A stretch of 53,374 bases of DNA. It comes from Deltaproteobacteria bacterium (GTDB lineage Bacteria > Desulfobacterota > Desulfobaccia > Desulfobaccales > 0-14-0-80-60-11). This document shows positions 42,754 through 49,987 of the stretch, one piece after another. The translations under genes and the position numbers were made by a program. The DNA lies in assembly GCA_030018495.1 (NCBI GenBank), contig JASEFS010000015.1, positions 1 to 53,374 on the forward strand. Reading direction: 5' to 3'. A model generated the notes under the pieces. It was not told where the DNA came from and ran no database searches. It worked only from the letters and a program-made list of their open reading frames with translations. Each line of letters opens with the position of its first letter. The stretch's first letter is position 1.

Positions 42754-43779
42754 ATGAAAGCCGCTCTGCCTCCTCCGGAAAAGATTGAGAAGTGCCTTAT
42801 CTGGCATAACGGCGCACTGGGAGATTTATTGCTGGCGGGCCCGGCCCTCCAGGCTCTCAGGCGCGGCTACCGGAAAAGCCGCGTTATCGGGGTGGGACAG
42901 CCGGGACTCTGGAATCTTCTTAAGGAAACTTTAAGGGTGGAGACCGTCTGGGACGGCGGCGCGGGCCTGTGGGCGCCGCTTTTCTCCCCCTCCGGGCCGC
43001 TGCCGGAGGTTCTCGTTGAGCGACTTTCAGGGGTTTCCCTGGCCCTGGTGTTCAGCCCCAAACCTAACCAGGATTTTCTGAAGAGGCTCGGACAGGCGGG
43101 CGTCAGTGAAGCGTTCTGGGCGCCGTCTTTCCCCCAGAACGGCCAGGAGCCGGTGCGGCTGCTCCAGGCCGGGCATTTGCAAAGGCTCGGGTTTTGCTAT
43201 GACCCGGAACCCTTCTACCTCACCCTGGATACCGCTCCGGATGAATTGTCGCCGGTTATTCCTGCGGACCAACCCCTGCTGACGGTCGCGCCGGGGAGCG
43301 GCAACCCCCGGAAAAACTGGCCCTTATCTCATTACTACGAGGTGACCCGGGCCCTGGCCTGGGAGTACGGCCTGCACGTGGTGTGGCTCGCCGGGCCGGC
43401 GGAAGCGGCGTGGCTGCCTTATCTGCAGGGGCTGGCCGAGTCGCAGGGGCACAGCCTGCTGGTGAATCGGCCCCTAACCGAAGCAGCCCGGCTTTTGGCC
43501 CGCACGCACCTCTATATCGGCGGCGACAGCGGCATCACCCACCTGGCCGCGGCGGCCAAAGCGCGCCGGGTGCTGACGCTCTTCGGCCCCACCAATCCTA
43601 AAATTTGGGCGCCGTTCGGCCACCAGGTCGAAGTATTGACGGAGCAGAGAGATCCCGCTCCGGGCATAGATGCGCGGATTTCTGGAGCGGCTTCCGGTTT
43701 GATAAATCTTTCGATTCAGGAAGTTATGAAAGCTGCGGCGCGGCTGCTTGAGGAAAGCGGCATATTAAAAAGAAATTAA
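42754..43779 (+). CDS. Glycosyltransferase family 9 (ADP-heptose:LPS heptosyltransferase-like)
   Basis: 341 residues. N-terminal IWHNGALGDLLLAGPALQALRR and C-terminal TVAPGSGNPRKNWP, YIGGDSGITHLAAAAKARRVLTLFGPTNPKIW are typical GT9 signatures. These enzymes add heptose to lipopolysaccharide core in the cytoplasm. It is single, without other LPS genes nearby. The ribosome site (AGGTC) is weak. Confidence 0.88.
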   Translation: MKAALPPPEKIEKCLIWHNGALGDLLLAGPALQALRRGYRKSRVIGVGQPGLWNLLKETLRVETVWDGGAGLWAPLFSPSGPLPEVLVERLSGVSLALVFSPKPNQDFLKRLGQAGVSEAFWAPSFPQNGQEPVRLLQAGHLQRLGFCYDPEPFYLTLDTAPDELSPVIPADQPLLTVAPGSGNPRKNWPLSHYYEVTRALAWEYGLHVVWLAGPAEAAWLPYLQGLAESQGHSLLVNRPLTEAARLLARTHLYIGGDSGITHLAAAAKARRVLTLFGPTNPKIWAPFGHQVEVLTEQRDPAPGIDARISGAASGLINLSIQEVMKAAARLLEESGILKRN

Positions 43780-43944
43780 ATCTTGAAATCTGATCGAAAA
43801 TTTTTGGGGTTTTTATTCATTCCGGTAGATATCAGTATAAATATTTTGACCGGGAGCGAAAGGGGTAAGATTTTTTTGCCTGCGCTTATTGCACCCAAAC
43901 AAGGGGAATCGAAGTCTTATCAGGGAATACGGTATAATTTTTTG

Positions 43945-44134
43945 TACTTTTAGGAGGTCGTCCTTCAGTTGGGATGTTTGCTCTTCCCCGTGAAACCGCG
44001 CTCTTAGCCGGATTTCCCCCCCTTGGCACTATTTCTGCATATTAATTAAATCAAAAGGTTACCCCCGAAAATCCCATACCATTTTCTCCTTTCTCCAGAT
44101 GGCCGGGCTTCCCCCTCCCGGCCATTATATTTTT
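43945..44134 (+). ncRNA. Candidate small RNA of about 190 bases (unclassified)
   Basis: Bounded by a TATAAT box at 43933-43938 and the terminator at 44099-44134. No -35 box fits well, so activation or read-through from the glycosyltransferase gene is possible. A 23-codon frame inside (starting MFALPRETALL) has AGGAGG about 16 bases upstream, too far for normal initiation. Call made from boundaries only. Confidence 0.3.
44099..44134 (+). terminator. Intrinsic terminator upstream of the nagZ 3' end
   Basis: ATGGCCGGG (44099-44107) and CCCGGCCAT (44117-44125) form a perfect 9-base-pair stem followed by TATATTTTT. The T-rich tail is on the plus strand only. Confidence 0.8.
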
Positions 44135-44170
44135 GGCCTTTGGCACGCTCTAATTCAATCCTTCGTATTT

Positions 44171-45202
44171 TCAAGCGAGCCTGAAAAAATCTTTCACCTC
44201 CTGCCGGGATACTTGGGAAGGCTTGAGCCGCTCTCTTAATCGGCCAAGTCTCCGGGCGGCTTCCTCTCCCCTGTGCAACAGTTCCTCATCCGCGGCCAGG
44301 AGCTCCGCGGCTTTCCAGGCCGCGTCCACCTTCTGGCAGATTAACAGGAGGTCGGCCCCCGCGGCCAGGGCCTCCCGGGCTGCCTGGGGCACAGGGGAGC
44401 GGCCGGCGATGGCCCCCATTTCCAGATCATCGGTCATGACCACCCCGGCAAAGCCCAGGTTCTGCCGGAGCCAGGTCTGGATGGCCACGGGGGAGAGGGT
44501 GCCGGGACGCGTGTCCCACTCCGGGACCTGAAGGTGGGCCGTCATGATTGCCGGCACTCCCGCAACTATGGCCCGGCGGAAAGGGATAAGATCGATTTTT
44601 CGGGCCGGGTCCTTTCCCTGGGCCTCAGGAAGCTCCACATGGGAGTCCCGCAGGGTGTCCCCCAAACCCGGAAAGTGCTTGGCCACCGGCAAGACCCCTC
44701 CTGCGGCATAGCCCCTGATGGCGGCCTCGCCGTAAGCTGCCACCAATTCCGGAACAGAGCCGTAGGAGCGCTCATAGAGCGGACACTCCGGCCCCCGGGC
44801 CACGTCCAGGACCGGGGCCAGGTTCATGTTGATCCCCACCACCGCCAATTCCCGTGCAGTCTGCCGGGCCAGCCTCTCCACCTCTTGGGGTGTAGCCGTC
44901 AGACCCAATTCCCGGGCCTTGGGGATAATGGTGAAGGGCTCCCGCAAACGCTGGACTGGGCCCCCCTCCTGATCAACGGCGATAAGCAGCGGCTTGCCGG
45001 CGGCGGCCAGAGCTTCCTGCTGCAGGTTTTGCGTCAGCTCCCAAACCTGCTCGGGTCCTTCCAGATTGCGGGCGAACAGGATGATGCCGCCGACCCGGAG
45101 GTCCCGGACAAGCTCCCGGGCTACGGGGTCGAGCCGGGGGCCGGGCAGGCCCACCATGAGCAATTGCCCGAAAGCCGGGAGTCCGGGGGAGAATGCGGGC
45201 AT
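44171..45202 (-). CDS. nagZ: Beta-N-acetylhexosaminidase NagZ (GH3)
   Basis: 343 residues, the usual size. Motifs: AVDQEGGPVQRL, NMNLAPVLDV, the catalytic loop KHFPGLGDTLRDSHVELP (acid/base His in DSH) and nucleophile Asp in MTDDLEMGA. The common KHFPGHG is KHFPGLG here, an unusual change beside the active site. NagZ removes GlcNAc from muropeptides in cell-wall recycling. No signal peptide, consistent with cytoplasm. AAGGAG precedes the ATG. Confidence 0.93.
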   Translation of the reverse strand: MPAFSPGLPAFGQLLMVGLPGPRLDPVARELVRDLRVGGIILFARNLEGPEQVWELTQNLQQEALAAAGKPLLIAVDQEGGPVQRLREPFTIIPKARELGLTATPQEVERLARQTARELAVVGINMNLAPVLDVARGPECPLYERSYGSVPELVAAYGEAAIRGYAAGGVLPVAKHFPGLGDTLRDSHVELPEAQGKDPARKIDLIPFRRAIVAGVPAIMTAHLQVPEWDTRPGTLSPVAIQTWLRQNLGFAGVVMTDDLEMGAIAGRSPVPQAAREALAAGADLLLICQKVDAAWKAAELLAADEELLHRGEEAARRLGRLRERLKPSQVSRQEVKDFFRLA

Positions 45203-45259
45203 GGGGGGCTCCTTTTCATCGTGAAGTCCTCCCTATTGTACCCCATCATGGAGTGAATA

Positions 45260-45289
45260 GTTCAAGGTTCGAGGTTCAAAGTTCAAGGT
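45260..45289. repeat. Heptamer tandem repeat (GTTCAAR type)
   Basis: TTCAAGG-TTCGAGG-TTCAAAG-TTCAAGG, four imperfect seven-base units in the gap between nagZ and the AAA ATPase gene. Such arrays are dispersed low-complexity repeats; function unknown. Confidence 0.6.
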
Positions 45290-45379
45290 AAAAGAACAAG
45301 GCGGCTATCCCCGCCGTCAGGTTGGTCCTTATCAATCCCGAAGAAAACCAGAGCCCAGAATCTAAACCTCAAGTCCTTC

Positions 45380-46729
45380 TTAATTGACGAAATAAATCCG
45401 GCAGGCTCGGTCAAGATTTTCCTTGGTGAGGCTCGGGGGAAGTTGATGGAAATTGCAATAGTCCAGGATTTGCTCCAGCAGGTCCCGGGGATGGCAGGCA
45501 TCCATGGAGCGCTCGCCGTTGTAATGCTTGTCCAGGAGATATTGCACGGTGTCGTGATCAAACTCCAGCTGGTAGTGATGGCACATAAGGCGGAAAATTT
45601 CGATGAACTGCTCCCGGCTGACGTGGCCGATCTTGACCTTGGAGCGGATGCGGCGCAAAAAGGCGTCGTCCACCAGGGTGCGGGGTTCCAGGTTGGTGGC
45701 GAAAACCAGAAACTGGTCAAAGGGGATGGCGAATTTCTGGCCGGTGTGGAGGCAGAGGAAATCCTGACGGTTCTCCAGGGGGATGATCCAGCGGTTCAGG
45801 AGTTCCTGGGGGGAAATCTGCTGGCGGCCGAAGTCGTCCACAATGAAAAGACCGTTGTTGGCCTTGAGCTGCAACGGGGCTTCGTAATATTTCAAGGAAG
45901 GGTTGTAAGACAAGTCCAGCATGCCCAGAGTCAATTCCCCGCCGACGATGACCGTGGGGCGGCGGCAGCGCACCCAGCGGCGGTCGCCGGCCTCGGTTAT
46001 GCCTTCGCCGCCGTGGGGCTGGTGGCTGATTTCATCAAACACCCTAAGGACATTGCCTTCCACATACAGGGCATAAGGCACCAGAATGGCGTCGTCCCAG
46101 ATCTCGCCCAGCCGCAAAGCGATGGTGGTTTTGCCGTTGCCGGGGGGGCCGTAGAGGAAGAGGGGTTTGCCGCTTACCGCGGCCGGGCCGAGCTGCTCCA
46201 CCAAATCCGGGCCCAGCACCAGACCATGAAAGGCCTGCCGCAGGCGAGTCGGCGTCACCCGGGTCAGACGGATGCTCTGCCGGCTGACCTGCTCCCAGTA
46301 ATCATCCAAACTCACCGGCGCCGGACCAACGTACGCGTCATATTCCAGGAGATTGGCGGCCCGGCGTTTGCCGCTTTCGGTGAGCGCGAAGCGGTTGGTG
46401 AGACTTAAAGGGTTGGCCGCAGGCTTCAGGGCATCAGGCCCCCGGACCTCGACGTAGCGCTCTTTTCTTAAATAATCCAATAGCTGATTGAGGATGGTGG
46501 TGGAGAGCTTGATGCGTTCGCCCAGCTCCGACAAATAGAAGACATCCAAGTAGAAGCAATGCTTGAGGGTCAGGTTGGCCAGAAAGATTTCCGGCAACCC
46601 CAATTCCTGAAGCGACTGGGGCAAGGCGCGTTCGGGACCCGCGGCCGCTGATTTTTCCCCAGCTTTGGATGCGTATTCCAGCATGGCGGCAAATCTCCGT
46701 ACTTGGTCTTCTTCCGGGGGACTAAACAC
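45380..46729 (-). CDS. AAA ATPase with N-terminal winged-helix-like region
   Basis: 449 residues from GTG 46729; ATG 46684 (GGAG upstream) is an alternative. Residues about 55-130 look like a winged helix (STTILNQLLDYLRKERYVEV, NRFALTESGKRRA). The AAA core has Walker A LYGPPGNGKTT, Walker B LFIVDDFGRQ, sensor-1-like FLVFATNLEP and FLRRIRSKV, which may supply arginine fingers. It is divergent from the Tad pilus operon and shares its long upstream region, suggesting a role in its regulation or assembly. No substrate is known. Confidence 0.75.
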   Translation of the reverse strand: MFSPPEEDQVRRFAAMLEYASKAGEKSAAAGPERALPQSLQELGLPEIFLANLTLKHCFYLDVFYLSELGERIKLSTTILNQLLDYLRKERYVEVRGPDALKPAANPLSLTNRFALTESGKRRAANLLEYDAYVGPAPVSLDDYWEQVSRQSIRLTRVTPTRLRQAFHGLVLGPDLVEQLGPAAVSGKPLFLYGPPGNGKTTIALRLGEIWDDAILVPYALYVEGNVLRVFDEISHQPHGGEGITEAGDRRWVRCRRPTVIVGGELTLGMLDLSYNPSLKYYEAPLQLKANNGLFIVDDFGRQQISPQELLNRWIIPLENRQDFLCLHTGQKFAIPFDQFLVFATNLEPRTLVDDAFLRRIRSKVKIGHVSREQFIEIFRLMCHHYQLEFDHDTVQYLLDKHYNGERSMDACHPRDLLEQILDYCNFHQLPPSLTKENLDRACRIYFVN

Positions 46730-46842
46730 GGATCGGGTGATGCGGCTTAAAACTTTAAGGTGATTTTGGCTGTCGCCATCAGCAGCGGGGCAAATTTAAA
46801 GTCGCCTGCACAAGTGCCGATAAAGGGAGTGTAAGGAAATTT
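46730..46842. other. Divergent upstream region of the AAA ATPase and Tad operon
   Basis: Should contain the promoters for both directions and the start of the riboswitch leader. I found no confident -35/-10 pair. Confidence 0.4.
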
Positions 46843-46938
46843 GTCCACCGAGAACGGCGAACTAATCCGAAAGGGTAGGGCGCAAAATCACCGGCCTAAG
46901 GCCTGCCCGGCTACGGCGGCGGGATTGCCGAAGTGGAC
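46843..46938 (+). promoter_or_regulatory. GEMM-I (cyclic di-GMP-I class) riboswitch aptamer
   Basis: P1 is formed by GTCCAC (46843-46848) and GTGGAC (46933-46938). Inside are the family hallmarks in order: AACGGCGAACT, hairpin with GNRA loop (ATCCGAAAGGGT), the conserved GGCGCAAAATCACCGGCCTA with its tetraloop receptor, and the second arm CCCGGCTACGGCGGCGGGAT ending TTGCCG. By alignment from memory to the Vibrio Vc2 aptamer, the base equivalent to G20 is G, which favours c-di-GMP over cyclic GMP-AMP. It lies 181 bases before the flp gene on the same strand. Confidence 0.88.
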
Positions 46939-47119
46939 GCCAAGAAAAGACAACCCAGACCGCGATTAAGGGGAAGCCTTTGGTGAACTCGGTGGACCGT
47001 CGGGGAAGCCCCGGAACGGCTAAGCTGGCGCGAAGGAGGTGAAAAGGCGAGAGCTGGACCCGTTCGGGAATTAGGCAGCTTCCTGCCGCAACATCAACCA
47101 ACCCAAGAGGAGTGGAGAC
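46939..47119 (+). promoter_or_regulatory. Leader between riboswitch and flp, expression platform not resolved
   Basis: 181 bases with high folding potential (for example CGGGG-AAG-CCCCG near 47000 and GGCAG-CTTC-CTGCC at 47074-47087) but no T-run that would mark an intrinsic terminator. The flp ribosome site AGAGGAG is at its end. Control may act on translation, Rho or RNA stability, or a second RNA element may be present. Confidence 0.5.
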
Positions 47120-47326
47120 ATGAAAGATCTGTTCACCAAGGCAAAAATGTTTTTCCGGGAAGAAGAGGGCGCCAGCGCCGTGGAATACGGCCTGCTGGTG
47201 GCGGGCATCGCGGTGGTGGTCATGGCGTCCATCTATCTCATCGGCACCAACCTGAACACCAAGTTTAGCGATGTCGCCAGCCAACTGAGCAGCGGAGGCG
47301 GCGGAGGCGGCGGCGAAGGCGGCTAA
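47120..47326 (+). CDS. flp: Flp/Fap pilin, Tad pilus major subunit
   Basis: 68 residues. A short charged leader (MKDLFTKAKMFFREEE) is followed by GASAVEYGLLVAGIAVVVMA, the class IVb Flp signature with the conserved Glu-Tyr after the cleavage Gly, and then a short body ending in a Gly-rich tail. It is exported, processed by a prepilin peptidase and polymerised. First gene after the riboswitch leader; AGAGGAGTGGAG precedes the ATG. Only one pilin copy is seen. Confidence 0.92.
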   Translation: MKDLFTKAKMFFREEEGASAVEYGLLVAGIAVVVMASIYLIGTNLNTKFSDVASQLSSGGGGGGGEGG

Positions 47327-47466
47327 TAAGCCGCAACAATTTGGCTGAAGACCCGGATCCGGCCCATGGGCGGGGTCCGGGATCGGGGGAGCAGGCCCCG
47401 GCGGCGCTTCAATGCCTGGGCCTGCCTTCCGTCAGAATTTAAAACCCTCAGAAAAGGCGAACACTG

Positions 47467-47883
47467 GTGGCGGGGCTGAAGGTTTTAGGAAATCAAAAAG
47501 GCGTGGCGCTGGTGGAGATGGCCTTGGTGGCGCCCATTTTTGTGGTCGTGCTGTTCGGCCTCCTGGAGTTCGGCTACATCATCTACTCCAAGCAGGTGCT
47601 GGCCAACGCCAGCCGGGAGGGGGCAAGGCTCGGGGTGGTGCTGAGCAATCCGCGCAAAACCCAGGCCGAAATCGAGGAGCAGGTGCAGAAGTATTTGGAA
47701 AAATCCGGGTTCGACCCGACGGAAGTGACGGTGACTTATCCCAGCGGCCTCCCGGGAGCCAGCGGCGACCCTTTTGCGGTGCGATTGGACTACGCGTACA
47801 ACTTCAAGGTCTTGCCCAAATTTATTCAAAGCCTGACCGGTTCCCTGGGGTTGACGGCGGAAGCGGTAATGCTCATGGAGTGA
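47467..47883 (+). CDS. tadE: TadE-like pseudopilin
   Basis: 138 residues, GTG start with AAAGGCGA upstream. The N-terminus (QKGVALVEMALVAPIFVVVL..LLEFG) is the TadE/TadG signature; the remainder is periplasmic. TadE is a minor pseudopilin needed for pilus biogenesis. It lies 140 bases after flp; the next gene begins seven bases after its stop. Confidence 0.9.
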   Translation: MAGLKVLGNQKGVALVEMALVAPIFVVVLFGLLEFGYIIYSKQVLANASREGARLGVVLSNPRKTQAEIEEQVQKYLEKSGFDPTEVTVTYPSGLPGASGDPFAVRLDYAYNFKVLPKFIQSLTGSLGLTAEAVMLME

Positions 47884-47890
47884 GGAAACT

Positions 47891-48745
47891 ATGCGGAGAT
47901 TGCCCCCCTGGTTCTGGTTGGTACTGGCTCTGGTGTTCGGCACCACGGCCACTTTTATGGCGTTGGGCTGGCTTCGGGGCCAGTCTCAAAAACGGACGCA
48001 GGTGACCATTCCGACGAGCCCGATAGTGGTGGCGGCCAAAGACATTGATCCAGCCATGGCCCTGGACCAGGACCAGGTGGTGGTGCGCCATTGGCCTCGG
48101 GAGAACTGCCCGAAAGGGAGCTTTTCCCGGGTGGAGGACGTGGTGGGGCGGGTGACCGCCTACTCCTTCGGGGCCGGCGAACCGGTTTTGGAGACCAAAT
48201 TGGCTCCCAAGGGAGTATCCCCGGGGCTTACCGCGCTGCTCACCCCGGAGAAGCGGGCCATGACGGTGAAGGTTGACGAAGCCTCCGGGGTGGCCGGATT
48301 CCTGAGCCCCGAGAACCGGGTGGACGTGGTGGTGACCATCGACAAGGGAGAATTCAACAAAGACCCGGTTTCCAAGGTGGTCCTCCAGAATTTGCGGGTT
48401 CTGGGCACCGGCCAGCGCATCGAGAAGCGGCCGGGGGATAAACCGCAGGTGGTGCCCACGGTGACCCTGGAGGTGTCGCCGGAGGAAGGCGAACGTCTGG
48501 CCCTGGCGGGTCGGGAAGGGCATATTTCCCTGGCGCTCAGAAACTCCAACAACCAGGACGTTATCCAGACAAGCGGGGTGAAGACCGCCACCCTCATCGA
48601 AGGACTGCCTATGGCCCGGAACTTTAACGGCAACGGCAATCTTCGCACCATTGTAGAAGTAATACGGGGACCATACATCAAAGACCCGAAAAAAAACAAG
48701 GTGGAACCCGATAAAAAGTCCCAGGAGTTTGAGTCCTGCCGCTAG
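47891..48745 (+). CDS. cpaB: Flp pilus assembly protein CpaB (RcpC)
   Basis: 284 residues. A membrane anchor (WFWLVLALVFGTTATFMALGW) is followed by a SAF-type domain (PIVVAAKDIDPAMALDQDQV, GEPVLETKLAPKG) and the CpaB C-terminal domain (MTVKVDEASGVAGFLSPENRVDVVVTI). CpaB is periplasmic and normally stabilises the secretin CpaC. In most clusters cpaC follows directly; here the next gene is tadZ. Confidence 0.92.
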   Translation: MRRLPPWFWLVLALVFGTTATFMALGWLRGQSQKRTQVTIPTSPIVVAAKDIDPAMALDQDQVVVRHWPRENCPKGSFSRVEDVVGRVTAYSFGAGEPVLETKLAPKGVSPGLTALLTPEKRAMTVKVDEASGVAGFLSPENRVDVVVTIDKGEFNKDPVSKVVLQNLRVLGTGQRIEKRPGDKPQVVPTVTLEVSPEEGERLALAGREGHISLALRNSNNQDVIQTSGVKTATLIEGLPMARNFNGNGNLRTIVEVIRGPYIKDPKKNKVEPDKKSQEFESCR

Positions 48746-48807
48746 AGCGGCGGTGATTCTGATGCGCAGCATCTGCGGCCGATCCAACCCCAGGATGGAA
48801 CAAGGAG

Positions 48808-49980
48808 ATGGCCATCAATTTTTCCCTCTATTACCGCACCCCGGAAAACTGCGATTATCTCAAGAAGGTTATCACCTCGTCCCGTCAGGGGAAACTGGTG
48901 GAAGCCAAGCCGTTGGCGGAGCTTCCCGAAATGGTCAACTCCGGGGCCAATGCCGTCTTCCTGGAATACGAAAACGATGATCCGGATTTGGACCAGTGGA
49001 TCAAGAAAACCGCGGCTGACCACCGCAATCCCCCAATCTTTCTCTACCTTCAGGAAATAACCACCGAGCAGCTCTGGAAGGCTTTGCGCCTGGGAGTCAA
49101 GGAGTGCTTTGTTTTTCCCATCCGGCCTGAGGAATTCCAGGAAGCGCTGGACCGGCTGCCGGTTTTTCCCATCGAGCCCGGCGCCGGCGACCCCACCCGG
49201 GTGGTGGCGCTGCTGGGCTGCAAAGGCGGCGTGGGCACTACTTTCATGGCCGTCAACGCCGCGTATCTGCTGGCCCAGGAAGACAAAGGCCAGGTGCTGG
49301 CCGCGGATTTGGATTTGCGCTACGGCCAGATGGTTTATTTCTTCGACGCCAAGCCGCAATACACCATTGTGGAAGTTATTGAAAACGCAGACCATTTGGA
49401 CCATTCCTATTTGCAGAGCCTGTTTTACCAGTATGACAAAAACCTGCAGCTGATGCCTGCGCCTTTGCGTTTGGAAGATGCCGAGATAGTGACGCCGGAG
49501 CAGTTGGAAAAAGTCATAAGCTATTTGAAAAAATTGCGGGCTTTCCGAACTATTGTGATGGACGTCGGGCATCAGGTTGATGAAGTTGCCCTCAAATCCC
49601 TGGAATTGGCTGACGACGTCGTTTTGGTGACGAACCAAATGATCCCGGCCTTGTCCAATGCCAAAAAATTACTGGAGGTCTTGCAGTTGGTGGGTCTGGA
49701 GAATTTAAACCTGCAAATCTGGCTGAATGCCTGGCAAAAGCACGGCGATCTGTCGCTTAATGACGTTGCCGGCTTTTTGGGGCGAGAAGTCGCCGGCGCG
49801 GTGCAGTTTGACCTCAAGGAATCGACCCGCAGCATCAACGAGGGGGTGCCCCTCGCCAAACTGGCTCCCAACCTGGGGGTCTGCCGGGATTTGCAGATTT
49901 TTGCCGCCAGATTGGGGGGAAAAAACGGTCAGGACAAAAAAGCCTCGCGCTGGGGATTGCTAAATCTCTTCAGGAGGTAG
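48808..49980 (+). CDS. tadZ: TadZ/CpaE, MinD-like ATPase of the Tad system
   Basis: 390 residues. The N-terminal 130 residues are receiver-like but atypical; then a deviant Walker A ALLGCKGGVGTTFMAVNAA and MinD/ParA-type motifs (DLDLRYGQMVYFF, VMDVGHQVDEV). TadZ localises the pilus machine, often at a pole. AAGGAG abuts the ATG, leaving little spacing, so initiation may be inefficient. Confidence 0.92.
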   Translation: MAINFSLYYRTPENCDYLKKVITSSRQGKLVEAKPLAELPEMVNSGANAVFLEYENDDPDLDQWIKKTAADHRNPPIFLYLQEITTEQLWKALRLGVKECFVFPIRPEEFQEALDRLPVFPIEPGAGDPTRVVALLGCKGGVGTTFMAVNAAYLLAQEDKGQVLAADLDLRYGQMVYFFDAKPQYTIVEVIENADHLDHSYLQSLFYQYDKNLQLMPAPLRLEDAEIVTPEQLEKVISYLKKLRAFRTIVMDVGHQVDEVALKSLELADDVVLVTNQMIPALSNAKKLLEVLQLVGLENLNLQIWLNAWQKHGDLSLNDVAGFLGREVAGAVQFDLKESTRSINEGVPLAKLAPNLGVCRDLQIFAARLGGKNGQDKKASRWGLLNLFRR

Positions 49981-49987
49981 GGCATAA

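Larger units (their letters stand above)
43780..44170. other. Intergenic region with a possible independent transcript
   Basis: 391 bases between convergent genes. It holds a perfect TATAAT (43933-43938), an AGGAGG at about 43953, a 23-codon reading frame (ATG near 43974) and an intrinsic terminator at 44099-44134. I could not match it to a known RNA family. Confidence 0.5.

Noticed and set aside
43945-44134. 6S RNA, SRP RNA or tmRNA at this locus
   Set aside because: I could not draw the long central-bubble hairpin of 6S RNA, and the SRP and tmRNA signature sequences are absent.
45258-45290. tRNA-like GGTTCGAGG T-loop sequence
   Set aside because: It is part of a heptamer repeat and no acceptor or anticodon stems surround it.
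46962-47030. Partial resemblance to a cobalamin riboswitch (GGGGAAGCC...TGGTGAACTC)
   Set aside because: The conserved downstream GCCACTG-type core is missing, so the similarity is probably chance.
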